64,000 nt of DNA, from contig NZ_JOFX01000011.1 of NCBI RefSeq assembly GCF_000719345.1, positions 62,001-126,000 of the forward strand, written 5' to 3'. How positions within the stretch are numbered: the stretch's first letter is position 1; each line of letters begins with the position of its first letter. This document shows positions 26,568-36,162 of this stretch, piece by piece. The notes under the pieces were generated by a model, which was given only the letters and a program-made list of their open reading frames with translations, had not been told where the DNA came from and ran no database searches. The stretch is from Streptomyces sp. NRRL F-2664 (lineage in GTDB: Bacteria; Actinomycetota; Actinomycetes; Streptomycetales; Streptomycetaceae). A program made the translations under genes and the position numbers.

Positions 26568-28067
26568 TCACGGGTAGCGGCGCGGCGTCCACGTGATCCG
26601 CGAACCGTCGGCCCGCTCGGTGATCTGCGTCTGCGAGGAGCCGATCAGCAGGATCGTGCGCATGTCGACCTCGGACGGCTCCAGTTCGGCGAGCGTGACG
26701 ATGCGGACCGACTGCTCGGGGCCGCCGACGTCGCGGGCGACGACCACCGGGGTCTGCGGCGCGCGCAGTTCCAGGAGCAGCTCCCGGGCCTGCGCCACCT
26801 GCCAGGTCCGGCTGCGCGAGCCGGGGTTGTAGAGGGCGAGCACGAGGTCGGCAGCGGCGGCGGCGCGCAGCCGTTCCGCGATGACCTCCCACGGCTTGAG
26901 CCGGTCGGACAGCGAGACGGTCGCGTAGTCGTGGCCGAGCGGGGCACCGGCCGCGGCGGCCGCCGCGTTCGCCGCGGTCACCCCCGGCAGGACCCGTACG
27001 GGCACGTCCTTGTACTCCGGCTGCGCGGCGACCTCCAGGACGGCCGTCGCCATGGCGAAGACGCCCGGGTCGCCGCCGGAGACCACGGCCACCCGCTTGC
27101 CGCGGCGGGCGAGGTCGAGGGCGAACTCGGCGCGCTCCGACTCCACCTTGTTGTCGGAGCCGTGCCGGATCTGGCCGGGCCTGACGGGCACCCGGTCCAG
27201 GTAGGTGGTGTACCCGACCAGTACCTCGGCGTCCGCGAGGGCGCGCCGGGTCTGCGGCGTGAGCCACAGCGGACCGGCCGGGCCGGTGCCGACGACGACG
27301 ACCTCGCCGGGGCCGGACGGCACACTGCCCGGGTTGCCGATCCGGCTGGGCACCACGGCGACGGCGAAGTACGGCACGCTGGCGGGGTCGGTGCCGGCGA
27401 GGAGGCCCGTGCGTTCGCCCTCCATCGTGGCCCGCTCGACGTAGCGGGCCTCGGCGAGCCGGCCGCTGTGCTCCATGGCGCCGAGCACGGCGGGGAAGGT
27501 CCGGCCGAGCTTCATCACGACCGCCGAGTCGGTGGCGGCGAGGCGCGCGGTCAGCTCCTCCTCGGGCAGTGTGCCGGGGAGGATGGTCAGGACCTCCTCG
27601 CCCTCCACGAGCGGGGTGCCGAGCCGGGCGGCGGCCGCGCTGACCGAGGTGACGCCGGGGACGACCTCGGTGTCGTAGCGGTCCGCGAGCCGCTTGTGCA
27701 TGTGCATGTACGAGCTGTAGAAGAGCGGGTCGCCCTCGGCGAGGACGGCGACGGTCCGGCCGGCGTCCAGGTGGGCGGCGAGCCGGGCCGCGGCGGACTC
27801 GTAGAACTCCTCCATCGCGCCCTGGTAGCCGCCGGGGTGGTCGGTGGTCTCGGTGGTGACCGGGTAGACCAGCGGCTCCTCGATGTGCGTGTCGCGCAGG
27901 TGCTGCGCGGCGATCGAGCGGGCGATGGACCGGCCGTGACGGGCGCTGTGGTAGGCGACGACGTCGGCCTCGCCGATGACCTCGACGGCCCGCAGGGTCA
28001 TCAGGTTCGGGTCGCCGGGGCCGAGTCCGACGCCGTAGAGGCGGCCCTTGGGCTGTGCGTCGCTCAT
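26568..28067 (-). CDS. cobIJ: Fused precorrin-2 C20- / precorrin-3B C17-methyltransferase
   Basis: A 499-residue fusion of two tetrapyrrole methylases. Residues 1-245 match CobI ([50 protein letters not shown]) and 255-499 match CobJ ([63 protein letters not shown]). It adds the C20 methyl and, after CobG action, contracts the ring with C17 methylation. The ATG overlaps the cobH stop by four bases. Such CobI-CobJ fusions are common in actinobacteria. Confidence 0.95.
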   Translation of the reverse strand: MSDAQPKGRLYGVGLGPGDPNLMTLRAVEVIGEADVVAYHSARHGRSIARSIAAQHLRDTHIEEPLVYPVTTETTDHPGGYQGAMEEFYESAAARLAAHLDAGRTVAVLAEGDPLFYSSYMHMHKRLADRYDTEVVPGVTSVSAAAARLGTPLVEGEEVLTILPGTLPEEELTARLAATDSAVVMKLGRTFPAVLGAMEHSGRLAEARYVERATMEGERTGLLAGTDPASVPYFAVAVVPSRIGNPGSVPSGPGEVVVVGTGPAGPLWLTPQTRRALADAEVLVGYTTYLDRVPVRPGQIRHGSDNKVESERAEFALDLARRGKRVAVVSGGDPGVFAMATAVLEVAAQPEYKDVPVRVLPGVTAANAAAAAAGAPLGHDYATVSLSDRLKPWEVIAERLRAAAAADLVLALYNPGSRSRTWQVAQARELLLELRAPQTPVVVARDVGGPEQSVRIVTLAELEPSEVDMRTILLIGSSQTQITERADGSRITWTPRRYP

Positions 28068-28711
28068 TCGGCCACGCTCGCAATGGCGTTGAGGGCGGCG
28101 GCGGCGATGGCGCTGCCGCCGCGGCGGCCGCGCACGACGAGGTGGTCGAGGCCGGAGGGGTGGGCGGCGAGGGCGTCCTTGGACTCGGCGGCGCCGATGA
28201 AGCCGACGGGCACGCCGATGACGGCGGCCGGGCGCGGGGCGCCCTCCTCGATCATCTCCAGCAGCCGGAACAGGGCGGTCGGGGCGTTGCCGACGGCGAC
28301 CACCGCGCCCTCCAACAGACCGCGGTCGCGCCAGACTTCGAGGGCGGCGGCGCTGCGGGTGGTGCCCATCCTCGCGGCCAGGTCCGGGACCGCCGGGTCG
28401 GAGAGGGTGCAGATCACGTCGTTGTCGGCGGGCAGCCGCTTGCGGGTGACCCCGCTGGCGACCATCTGGACGTCGCACAGGATCGGCGCCCCCGCCTCCA
28501 GAGCGGCACGGGCGCGCAGCACCACCTCGGGGGTGTATCCCAGGTCCTGGGGGAGGTCGGTCATCCCGCAGGCGTGAATCATGCGCACCGCGACCTGGGC
28601 GACCGAGGCGGGCAGCCCGGAGAGATCCGCCTCGGCGCGGATCGTGGCAAAGGACTGGCGGTAGATCGCGGCGCCGTCCTTCTCGTACTCAAACACGGTG
28701 TACTCGCTCAT
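28064..28711 (-). CDS. cobH: Precorrin-8X methylmutase
   Basis: A 215-residue enzyme that shifts the C11 methyl to C12, giving hydrogenobyrinate. The family motifs [14 protein letters not shown] (with the catalytic histidine) and [15 protein letters not shown] are present, as is the C-terminal [13 protein letters not shown] block. ATG 28711 follows the cobG stop by four bases; the stop overlaps cobIJ. Second gene of the leftward cobG-cobH-cobIJ operon. Confidence 0.95.
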   Translation of the reverse strand: MSEYTVFEYEKDGAAIYRQSFATIRAEADLSGLPASVAQVAVRMIHACGMTDLPQDLGYTPEVVLRARAALEAGAPILCDVQMVASGVTRKRLPADNDVICTLSDPAVPDLAARMGTTRSAAALEVWRDRGLLEGAVVAVGNAPTALFRLLEMIEEGAPRPAAVIGVPVGFIGAAESKDALAAHPSGLDHLVVRGRRGGSAIAAAALNAIASVAE

Positions 28712-28715
28712 TTCT

Positions 28716-30014
28716 TCACTGCGTCTTCGGACTCTGGGCTGATGAGGTGGTCTTGCGTACGGCGCTGTCGCGTGCGGTGCCGTCGCGTGCGGCCGTGAGG
28801 GCGGCCGCCAGGTCCGGCCGGTGCGGCAGGGTGCGCCCGTCCACGGAGAGCCGGTATCCGTCCGCGGTGGCGAGCGCGTCCACCCACTGCGTGCCCCGCG
28901 GGTGGCCGCACCGGCGCTCGCAGCCGGACCAGTGGACGGGCAGCGGCCCCCGCGCCCGGTCCACCAGGGCGCGGGCGTCGGCGCGTACGTCGGCGAGGGA
29001 CTTGGCACAACCGGGTCGCCCTGTACAGGCGGTGACGCCCCGCCAGGGGCTGTCCGGGGACACGACCAGCCCCGCCGCCTCCAGGGGGGACGGGTCCGGG
29101 GTGCCGGGGAGGACGACGGTGCGCCACGGGGTGATCCGCAGCCCGTCGCCGCCCTCCGCCACCTGCACGAGGACCCTCCACTGACCGGTGCTCAGCCGGC
29201 CGAAGGGGGGCAGCACGCACAGGGGATCGCGCGGGCCGGGCGCGGGCGGGGCACAGGAGGGCCAGTCGACGGCGGGCACACGCAGCGCGTCGGTGCCGGC
29301 GGCGGCCAGCCGGGCAGCGAACCCGGCGTCGTCCAGGGCGTGGCCTGCGGGGAGTTCGGCCACCCGCCAGGCGCGGGTGCCGGCCGCTTCGACGGCGTCG
29401 AGGAAGTACTCGGCGGCGAGCAGCGCGGCGCGCGGGGCGTTGCGCACGGCGACGGCCACGGCGCCCGGGGCGGCCCCCAGACGCACCAGGGCCCGGCCGC
29501 CCGGCCGCCCGAGCACGGTGACGTCGGGATCCAGCGCGGCCACGTCCCCGCGCCCGTCGTCGAGGGCGAAGAGGAAGCGGCCGGACAGGGCGGTGACGCG
29601 GGTGTTCGCGCACAGCAGGCGGTCCAGCTCGCGCACCCAGGGCAGGACGTCCTGGGAGGCGGGGGTGGCCACGATGTTGCGTACGCGTTCGTGACTGGGT
29701 GCCGGCAGCAGCCCGGCGGCGTCGAGCAGCTCCGCGAGCGCGGTGCCGCAGCCGTCGCCGAGGCCGCGCAGCTGGACGTTGCCGCGGGAGGTGAGTTCCA
29801 GGTGCCCGTCGCCGAACCGGTCGGCGGCCGAAGCCAGCAGCGCGGCCTGGTGCACGGTCAGCAGCCCGCCGGGGAGCCGGACGCGCGCGAGGTATCCGTC
29901 GTCCGCCGCGTGCAGCCGGAGCGCACCGGGGCAGGCGTCACCGCGGTCCCGTATGACGGGTTCGTCCCGCGATACGGCGGAGGGCGGCTGGGGCATGGCG
30001 GCGAGCATACCCAC
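28716..30014 (-). CDS. cobG: Precorrin-3B synthase-like siroheme/4Fe-4S protein
   Basis: A 432-residue protein of the nitrite/sulfite reductase-like family, fitting CobG, which makes precorrin-3B with oxygen. Two ferredoxin-like repeats are seen ([18 protein letters not shown] in the first), and the cluster cysteines are CTGRPGC in the middle and CERRC near the C-terminus. GTG 30014 has GGGGAGGGGA at ideal distance; an ATG six bases later is the alternative. First gene of the leftward operon. Sequence similarity alone cannot exclude a plain nitrite/sulfite reductase relative, but the operon makes CobG by far the best call. Confidence 0.9.
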   Translation of the reverse strand: MGMLAAMPQPPSAVSRDEPVIRDRGDACPGALRLHAADDGYLARVRLPGGLLTVHQAALLASAADRFGDGHLELTSRGNVQLRGLGDGCGTALAELLDAAGLLPAPSHERVRNIVATPASQDVLPWVRELDRLLCANTRVTALSGRFLFALDDGRGDVAALDPDVTVLGRPGGRALVRLGAAPGAVAVAVRNAPRAALLAAEYFLDAVEAAGTRAWRVAELPAGHALDDAGFAARLAAAGTDALRVPAVDWPSCAPPAPGPRDPLCVLPPFGRLSTGQWRVLVQVAEGGDGLRITPWRTVVLPGTPDPSPLEAAGLVVSPDSPWRGVTACTGRPGCAKSLADVRADARALVDRARGPLPVHWSGCERRCGHPRGTQWVDALATADGYRLSVDGRTLPHRPDLAAALTAARDGTARDSAVRKTTSSAQSPKTQ

Positions 30015-30078
30015 GATTCCCCTCCCCGGAACTGTGTCCACCGCCACCCTCCGTCACCCGCCCCACCTCTCCGGCCTT

Positions 30079-30182
30079 GCCGCGCACACACCCGGCTCCG
30101 CCGCGCACGCTTCCAGCCCCGCCCCGCACACTCCCAGCCCTGCCACGCACACTCCCAGCCCCGTCACGCACACTCCAGCCCC
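30079..30182 (+). repeat. Tandem 21-bp minisatellite, five units
   Basis: Five consecutive units of 21, 21, 21, 21 and 20 bp with consensus close to GCCACGCACACTCCCAGCCC. Units begin at 30079, 30100, 30121, 30142 and 30163. Units 3 and 4 are the most alike; the first is most diverged. The last unit runs directly into the first copy of the dispersed double-hairpin element, sharing CCAGCCCC. The 360-bp gap 30015-30374 holds this array, that element pair and otherwise nothing recognisable before the riboswitch. Confidence 0.85.
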
Positions 30183-30225
30183 GCCGGCGTTTGAGGCGCG
30201 GGGGGTCCGGGGGCAGAGCCCCCGC
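30175..30225 (+). repeat. Dispersed double-hairpin element, copy 1
   Basis: Begins CCAGCCCCGCCGGCGTTTGA and ends with the hairpin CGGGGGCAGAGCCCCCG. The first half can pair CCCCGC with GCGGGG around GGCGTTTGAGGC. Four copies of this element occur in the window. Confidence 0.85.
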
Positions 30226-30231
30226 ACATCT

Positions 30232-30281
30232 CCAGCCCCGCCGGCGTTTGAGGCGCGGGGGTTCGGGGGCAGAGCCCCCGC
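30232..30281 (+). repeat. Dispersed double-hairpin element, copy 2
   Basis: Almost identical to copy 1, six bases downstream of it and in the same orientation; differs mainly by GTTCG for GTCCG in the spacer between the hairpins. Confidence 0.85.
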
Positions 30282-30374
30282 AGCGGCGCCGCACCCGCGC
30301 ACCGCACCCGCCCCAGCCGGCGGAGCCACCGGCCACCCCCGCTCCCGACCACCGCGCACGCCACCTAGGATGAC

Positions 30375-30550
30375 CTTCCGGCGGCCCATACGGTCCGCCG
30401 TCGCCGAGGACGGCGACATGGGAGGAAGCCCGGTGCGAATCCGGCGCGGTCCCGCCACTGTGAACCCGGCAGAGCCACACGGCCGGGTGAGTCAGGAACT
30501 CCCGCTGTCCTCACTGCCCGGGGCGCGGAAACCCCGAGGAAGGCCTGCCG
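30375..30550 (+). ncRNA. Cobalamin riboswitch controlling cobN
   Basis: The conserved core is present in order: GGAGGAAGCCCGGTGCGAATCC-like start (30421 onward), GCGCGGTCCCGCCACTGTGA (30445-30464) and the B12-box-like GAGTCAGGAACTCCCGC (30489-30505). A last arm, CCCGGGGCGCGGAAACCCCG, follows toward the start codon. The structure ends 4-5 bases before the cobN ATG, so ligand binding could mask the ribosome binding site. Boundaries are approximate. Cobalamin or adenosylcobalamin would lower cobN expression. Confidence 0.93.
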
Positions 30551-30554
30551 CCGC

Positions 30555-33500
30555 ATGATCCTGCTGCTGTCGACGTCCGACACCGATCTGCTCAGCGCTC
30601 GCGCAGCGAACACGGCGGACGCCCCCGTCCCGTACCGGTTCGCGAACCCCTCCCGCCTCCCCCTCGACGACCTCCCCGGTCTCCTCGACGGCGCCGACCT
30701 GGTCGTCGTACGCCTCTTGGGCGGCCTGCGCGCCTGGCAGGACGGCCTGGACCTGCTGCTGGCCCCCGGCCAGACCCGTCCGGTGGTGGTCCTGACGGGT
30801 GAACAGGCCCCGGACGCCCAGCTGATGGCGGCCAGCACCGTACCGATCGGCATCGCGGCCGAGGCGCACGCCTACCTCGCGCACGGCGGCCCGGCCAACC
30901 TGGAACAGCTGGCGCGGTTCCTCTCCGACACCGTCCTGCTCACCGGCCACGGCTTCGAACCGCCCGCCGCCGCCCCCACCTGGGGCCCCCTGGAGCGCAC
31001 CGCGCAGCGGGCCGACGGCCCCGAGGTGGCCGTGCTCTACTACCGCGCCCACCAGATGAGCGGCAACACCGGCTTCGTGCACGCCCTCTGCGACGCGATC
31101 GAGGCCCACGGCGCCCGGCCGGTCCCCCTCTACGTCTCCTCCCTGCGCAGCCCGGAGCCGGGGCTGGTCGAGGCGCTGGCCTCCGCGGACGCCGTCGTCA
31201 CCACCGTCCTAGCGGCCGGCGGCACCAAGCCCGCCACCGCCCAGGCGGGCGGGGACGACGAGTCCTGGGACGCGGGCGCGCTCGCCGCGCTCGGTGTGCC
31301 CATCCTCCAGGCCCTGTGCCTCACCGGGTCGCGCTCCGCCTGGGAGGAGAACGACGAGGGCCTCTCGCCGCTCGACGCCGCGACCCAGGTCGCCGTGCCC
31401 GAGTTCGACGGCCGCCTGATCACCGTCCCGTTCTCCTTCAAGGAGCTCGACGAGGACGGCCTGCCCGCCTACGTGGCCGACCCCGAGCGGGCCGCCCGGG
31501 TCGCCGGCATCGCCGTGCGCCACGCCCGCCTGCGGCACATCGAGCGCCGCGACAAGAAGATCGCGCTGGTCCTCTCCGCGTACCCGACCAAGCACTCCCG
31601 CATCGGCAACGCGGTCGGCCTGGACACCCCGGCCAGCGCGGTGGAACTGCTGCGCACCCTCATCGCCGAGGGCTACGACTTCGGCCCGGTCGCCGACATT
31701 CCCGGTCTCGTCTCGGGCGACGGCGACGAACTGATCCGCGCCCTGATCGAGGCCGGCGGCCACGACCAGGACTGGCTCACCGAGGAGCAGCTGGCGCGCA
31801 ACCCGGTCCGCATTCCCGCCGCCGACTACCGGCGCTGGTTCGCCGAGCTGCCGGCCGAGCTGCGGGAGAGCGTCGAGGAGCACTGGGGCGAGGCCCCGGG
31901 CAGCATGTTCGTGGACCGTTCCGCGAACCCGGAGGGCGACATCGTCCTCGCCGCCCTGCGCCGCGGGAACCTGCTGATCCTGATCCAGCCGCCGCGCGGC
32001 TTCGGCGAGAACCCGATCGCGATCTACCACGACCCCGACCTGCCGCCCTCGCACCACTACCTGGCCGCGTACCGCTGGATCCAGGCGCGCGCGGAGGACG
32101 GCGGCTTCGGCGCCGACGCGATGATCCACCTGGGCAAGCACGGCAACCTGGAGTGGCTGCCCGGCAAGAACGCCGGACTGTCCGCCGCCTGCGCGCCGGA
32201 CGCAGCCCTCGGTGACCTGCCGCTCGTCTACCCGTTCCTGGTCAACGACCCGGGCGAGGGCACCCAGGCCAAGCGCCGCGTGCACGCCACCCTGGTCGAC
32301 CACCTGGTGCCGCCGATGGCGCGCGCGGAGTCGTACGGCGACATCGCGCGCCTGGAGCAGCACCTGGACGAGTACGCGCAGATCTCCGCCATGGACCCGG
32401 CGAAGCTGCCGGCCATCCGCGCGCAGATCTGGACGCTCATCCAGGCGGCCAAGCTCGACCACGACCTGGGGCTGGAGGAGCGGCCGGACGACGACGGCTT
32501 CGACGACTTCCTGCTGCACGTCGACGGTTGGCTGTGCGAGGTCAAGGACGCCCAGATCCGCGACGGTCTGCACGTCCTGGGCGGTGCCCCGACGGGTGCG
32601 GCCCGGGTCAACCTGGTCCTCGCGATCCTGCGCGCCCGGCAGATCTGGGGCGGCACTGCGGCCCTCCCGGGGCTGCGCGAGGCGCTCGGCCTGGACGAGG
32701 CCGCGGCCACCCGTACCTCGGCGGACGCGGTCGAGGAGACGGCCCGCGCCCTGGTGCAGGCGATGGAGGACGCGGACTGGGACCCGTCCGCGGTCGCCGC
32801 GGTCGCCGCCGGCCACGCCCCGGAGGTGGCGGCGGTCCTGGCGTTCGCCGCGCACGAGGTGGTGCCGCGCCTGGCGGGGACGACGGACGAGATCGCCCAT
32901 GTGGTCGCCGCCCTGGACGGCCGGTTCGTCCCGGCCGGCCCTTCGGGCTCGCCGCTGCGCGGCCTGGTCAACGTCCTGCCGACGGGCCGCAACTTCTACT
33001 CCGTCGACCCCAAGGCCGTGCCGTCCCGCCTCGCATGGGAGACGGGGCAGGCGCTGGCCGACTCCCTGCTCACGCGCTACCGCACCGACAACGGCGAGTG
33101 GCCGGCCTCCGTCGGCCTGTCCCTGTGGGGCACGAGCGCGATGCGCACGGCGGGCGACGACGTCGCCGAGGCCCTGGCGCTGCTCGGCATCCGCCCGGTC
33201 TGGGACGAGGCCTCGCGCCGCGTGACCGGGCTGGAGCCGATCCCGCCGGCGGAGCTGGGACGGCCGCGCATCGACGTGACGCTGCGCATCTCGGGCTTCT
33301 TCCGTGACGCGTTCCCGCATGTGATCGGCCTGCTGGACGACGCGGTCCGGCTGGCGGCGTCGCTGGAGGAGCCGGAGTCGGAGAACTACGTCCGCGCGCA
33401 CGCCCGGGCGGACCTGGCCGTGCACGGCGACGAGCGCCGTGCGACGACCCGTATCTTCGGCTCGCGCCCGGGTACGTACGGGGCGGGCATCCTCCAGCTG

Positions 33501-34172
33501 ATCGACTCCCGCGACTGGCGCACGGACGCCGACCTGGCGGAGGTCTACACGGTGTGGGGCGGCTACGCCTACGGCCGTGGCCTCGAAGGCCGCCCGGCCC
33601 GCGACGAGATGGAGACGGCCTACAAGCGGATCACGGTCGCGGCGAAGAACACGGACACCCGCGAGCACGACATCGCGGACTCCGACGACTACTTCCAGTA
33701 CCACGGCGGCATGGTGGCCACGGTCCGCGCACTGCGCGGCACGGCCCCGGAGGCGTACATCGGCGACTCCACCCGTCCGGAGACGGTCAAGACCCGCACC
33801 CTGGTGGAGGAGACCTCGCGCGTCTTCCGCGCCCGTGTGGTGAACCCGAAGTGGATCGAGGCGATGCGCCGCCACGGCTACAAGGGCGCCTTCGAGCTGG
33901 CGGCCACGGTGGACTACCTCTTCGGCTACGACGCCACGACGGGCGTCGTCGCGGACTGGATGTACGACAAGCTCACCGAGACGTACGTCCTGGACCCGGT
34001 GAACCGCGCCTTCCTGGAGGAGGCCAACCCGTGGGCGCTGCACGGCATCGCGGAGCGCCTGCTCGAAGCGGAGTCCCGCGGCATGTGGGAGAAGCCGGAC
34101 GCGCAGGTGCTGGAGGCGCTGCGGCAGGTGTACCTGGACACGGAGGGCAACCTGGAGGGTGAGGCGGAGTAG
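30555..34172 (+). CDS. cobN: Cobaltochelatase subunit CobN
   Basis: A 1205-residue large subunit of the aerobic cobaltochelatase, which inserts Co(II) into hydrogenobyrinic acid a,c-diamide with CobS/CobT-type ATPase partners not in this window. Family blocks seen: LYYRAHQMSGNTGFVHALCDAIEA near 170, LSAYPTKHSRIGNAVGLDTP near 345, MIHLGKHGNLEWLPGKNAGLS near 525, NFYSVDPKAVPSRLAWETGQ near 815 and VSGLFRDAFP-type SGFFRDAFPHVIGLLD near 915. Full length for the family. Expression is set by the riboswitch immediately upstream; the gene ends at the hairpin 34198-34246. Confidence 0.96.
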   Translation: MILLLSTSDTDLLSARAANTADAPVPYRFANPSRLPLDDLPGLLDGADLVVVRLLGGLRAWQDGLDLLLAPGQTRPVVVLTGEQAPDAQLMAASTVPIGIAAEAHAYLAHGGPANLEQLARFLSDTVLLTGHGFEPPAAAPTWGPLERTAQRADGPEVAVLYYRAHQMSGNTGFVHALCDAIEAHGARPVPLYVSSLRSPEPGLVEALASADAVVTTVLAAGGTKPATAQAGGDDESWDAGALAALGVPILQALCLTGSRSAWEENDEGLSPLDAATQVAVPEFDGRLITVPFSFKELDEDGLPAYVADPERAARVAGIAVRHARLRHIERRDKKIALVLSAYPTKHSRIGNAVGLDTPASAVELLRTLIAEGYDFGPVADIPGLVSGDGDELIRALIEAGGHDQDWLTEEQLARNPVRIPAADYRRWFAELPAELRESVEEHWGEAPGSMFVDRSANPEGDIVLAALRRGNLLILIQPPRGFGENPIAIYHDPDLPPSHHYLAAYRWIQARAEDGGFGADAMIHLGKHGNLEWLPGKNAGLSAACAPDAALGDLPLVYPFLVNDPGEGTQAKRRVHATLVDHLVPPMARAESYGDIARLEQHLDEYAQISAMDPAKLPAIRAQIWTLIQAAKLDHDLGLEERPDDDGFDDFLLHVDGWLCEVKDAQIRDGLHVLGGAPTGAARVNLVLAILRARQIWGGTAALPGLREALGLDEAAATRTSADAVEETARALVQAMEDADWDPSAVAAVAAGHAPEVAAVLAFAAHEVVPRLAGTTDEIAHVVAALDGRFVPAGPSGSPLRGLVNVLPTGRNFYSVDPKAVPSRLAWETGQALADSLLTRYRTDNGEWPASVGLSLWGTSAMRTAGDDVAEALALLGIRPVWDEASRRVTGLEPIPPAELGRPRIDVTLRISGFFRDAFPHVIGLLDDAVRLAASLEEPESENYVRAHARADLAVHGDERRATTRIFGSRPGTYGAGILQLIDSRDWRTDADLAEVYTVWGGYAYGRGLEGRPARDEMETAYKRITVAAKNTDTREHDIADSDDYFQYHGGMVATVRALRGTAPEAYIGDSTRPETVKTRTLVEETSRVFRARVVNPKWIEAMRRHGYKGAFELAATVDYLFGYDATTGVVADWMYDKLTETYVLDPVNRAFLEEANPWALHGIAERLLEAESRGMWEKPDAQVLEALRQVYLDTEGNLEGEAE

Positions 34173-34197
34173 TCCCGCCGCCCGCCGCCCGTACGAC

Positions 34198-34246
34198 GAA
34201 GGCCGCCCTCGCCCCCCGCTCCGGCGGGTCGGCGAGGGCGGCCTTC
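34198..34246. terminator. Bidirectional terminator after cobN
   Basis: A perfect 16-bp stem, GAAGGCCGCCCTCGCC (34198-34213) with its complement (34231-34246), around a 17-base loop. It lies between convergent cobN and the Imm49-like gene and can serve both. Confidence 0.8.
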
Positions 34247-34299
34247 GGGCGGTCGGGACCGCGCACGACCGGCTCACGCCGCGGTGTGCCGCCGGTGCG

Positions 34300-35808
34300 T
34301 CAGGAGATGTCCTCGACCCGCTTGCCGTCGACGAGGTACCGGGGCAGGTGCGGCAGCCGCGCCGGGTCGATCAGGAAGCCCCGGTCGTGGGCGAGGCAGG
34401 CCATGGCGAGCGGACCGAGCGCCACCCTGGCGCGCGGCGCCCCGGACTGCCCCCAGTAGCCGCCGTGTTCTGCGAGAGCCTCGGCCAGTACCTCGGCGAA
34501 GGCCTCGTGCTCCTGGGTGAAGAGGCGGTGGAAGAGCGAGACCGGCTGGAAGTCGATCCGGTTCACGAAGTCGTCCGGCGCGTGCGTGAGCGCCTCGGGC
34601 AGGGACGTCCCGATGGCGGCGAGCAGCTTCTCCACGACCTCGTCGGACGGGCCGCCGGAGAGGTAGGTCCGCAGGGTGTCGATCCAGTGCAGGACGTAGG
34701 CGTCGACGGTGTCGTCCTGCCGCAGCGTCTCCAGCGGGACCCGGCACAGCCGGGCGACCCGGTCGTGCGCGCGGCAGGCGAGCGCGAGGTAGACGGCGTC
34801 GAGCCAGGCCCGGGCGTCCGCGGGCGGGGCGGCGGGCGTGGCGGGCAACCGGAGGGCGTTCTCCTCGCCGAGGTACCACTGCTCCGCCTCGGATCCGGCG
34901 AACAGTGCGGAGCCGAGGCGTACGGCCGTCTCCCACGCGTCCCACGTGACGAGCTCGGAGACGACGGGATCGTCGGTGCAGCGCACGTGCGCCAGCGCCA
35001 GTGCCGCGGCGAAGGCCTCCCCGAGCCCCGACGGGTCCTGCGCGAGCCGTGCGACGGACTCGACGGTCGTCCGGGTCAGACCGGCCGGATCCGGGGCGGC
35101 GCGGTCCACGGCGATCCGCCCGGCACCGTCGAGGCGGACCAGCCCCTTCATCAGGCCGAGAAGTTCCTGCGGGGGCCGCAGCGACAGCGTGCGCGTGTCC
35201 TCGTCGACGACGGTGAGCGAGGTAAGGCCGCCCCGGTGCCACCAGTACACGCGCGGTGACAGCCGTCCGGGACCATCCTCGTAGGCACCGAGGGCGTACG
35301 CGGCGAGATCGTTGAGAGCGTCCACCACCGAGCCGTCGGCTATCGGGTGGAAGGCGAGCAGGTGCCGGGTCGGGACGACGACGAGGGCACCGGCGGACGG
35401 CAGCATCACACCGGTGACCTGGCGCGCCAGCTCCCCCAGGTACAGCGCCTTGGAGGCGACGAAGTGCGAGTCGCCGAAGACGGAGTGCAGCGTGGCACGC
35501 CCTGCGAGGGGGATCTCCTCGTACGAGACCGGCATCCGCATCAGGTTGGCGTGCGCCGCCCGCCCCAGCTCCTCGGCCCCGACGCGTTCCACGTCCGCGT
35601 CGGTGAGGGAACGCACGCTGGTGGGACCGTCGAAGGCGTAGGCGTACACCAGATCGTCCGCGATGATCCGCGCGTAGCGCATCCCGCCGGCGACCTCCGG
35701 TGTGACCAACCCGACGGGCAGCAGCCGCGCGTGCACCCCGCGCAGCAGCTCCTCGGCACTCTCGCCGCCACGACCGGCGCTGTATTCAGGTGAGTTGTCT
35801 CGGTTCAC
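34300..35808 (-). CDS. Imm49-like protein with YtpQ/DUF1444-like N-terminal domain
   Basis: A 502-residue soluble protein. The first ~250 residues resemble DUF1444/YtpQ-type proteins (MRYARIIADDLVYAYAFDG, LHSVFGDSHFVASKALYL, MLPSAGALVVVPTRHLLAFHPI). The second half, from about 270, resembles the Imm49 immunity family (WDAWETAVRLGSALFAGSEAEQWY, AWLDAVYLALACRAHDRVARLCRVP, DFVNRIDFQPVSLF). Imm49 members are predicted to neutralise nuclease toxins of polymorphic toxin systems, but many stand alone in Streptomyces. No adjacent toxin gene is seen. The start is GTG 35808. Family assignment is by recalled pattern, so moderate. Confidence 0.65.
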   Translation of the reverse strand: MNRDNSPEYSAGRGGESAEELLRGVHARLLPVGLVTPEVAGGMRYARIIADDLVYAYAFDGPTSVRSLTDADVERVGAEELGRAAHANLMRMPVSYEEIPLAGRATLHSVFGDSHFVASKALYLGELARQVTGVMLPSAGALVVVPTRHLLAFHPIADGSVVDALNDLAAYALGAYEDGPGRLSPRVYWWHRGGLTSLTVVDEDTRTLSLRPPQELLGLMKGLVRLDGAGRIAVDRAAPDPAGLTRTTVESVARLAQDPSGLGEAFAAALALAHVRCTDDPVVSELVTWDAWETAVRLGSALFAGSEAEQWYLGEENALRLPATPAAPPADARAWLDAVYLALACRAHDRVARLCRVPLETLRQDDTVDAYVLHWIDTLRTYLSGGPSDEVVEKLLAAIGTSLPEALTHAPDDFVNRIDFQPVSLFHRLFTQEHEAFAEVLAEALAEHGGYWGQSGAPRARVALGPLAMACLAHDRGFLIDPARLPHLPRYLVDGKRVEDIS

Positions 35809-36099
35809 CCCCGAACCCTACGAGACGCCCCCTCACCCCGCCCCCGGCCCCCGACGGCCGGTCCGGCATGCGCGGCAGGCGGCCGCTCCCTCCGGGCGGC
35901 AGGGGCGGGCGCAATCCCTCGGAAGAGGGGGCCGACACCTGCGGGTGGTTCGAACGGGCGGGTCTCCGCACGGCCCTTGGGGTCCGGGCGGGCGTCGCAA
36001 CTGTGTGCGGGCTTTCGTTCCCGGCAGGCCGTGACGCCGCTCTGAGCAGCCACGTTCTTCCGGCGTCAGCGCGCAGCCGACAGCGCCTCGGGAGGAAAC

Positions 36100-36162
36100 T
36101 TGCGATCCGTGCACGTTCATGTGGTGTTCGACACGGCACCGGGCGGAGGTGGCCGCGCATGA
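36100..36162 (+). CDS. Possible 20-residue leader ORF overlapping the ABC transporter start
   Basis: TTG at 36100 preceded by GGAGG (36091-36095) opens a frame for MRSVHVHVVFDTAPGGGGRA, whose TGA overlaps the transporter ATG in an ATGA arrangement. This is the only good ribosome binding site just upstream of the transporter and would couple the two by translation. It could be a regulatory leader, a small peptide, or chance. The rest of the 350-bp interval (35809-36158), between divergent genes, shows nothing else recognisable. Confidence 0.35.
   Translation: MRSVHVHVVFDTAPGGGGRA

Noticed and set aside
28716..30014. Calling the cobG product a nitrite or sulfite reductase
   Set aside because: Cysteine motifs do not distinguish them, but the operon with cobH and cobIJ and the size favour CobG.
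30079..30281. CRISPR array
   Set aside because: Units are contiguous 21-bp copies with no unique spacers, and no cas gene is near.
30077..30373. Possible protein with repeated PPRTLPA heptads
   Set aside because: It is translation of the minisatellite and dispersed repeats; no ribosome site, no family and it ends before the riboswitch.
35226..35231. TTA codon in the Imm49-like gene
   Set aside because: The bases read CTT ACC in the gene's frame, so no TTA is present.
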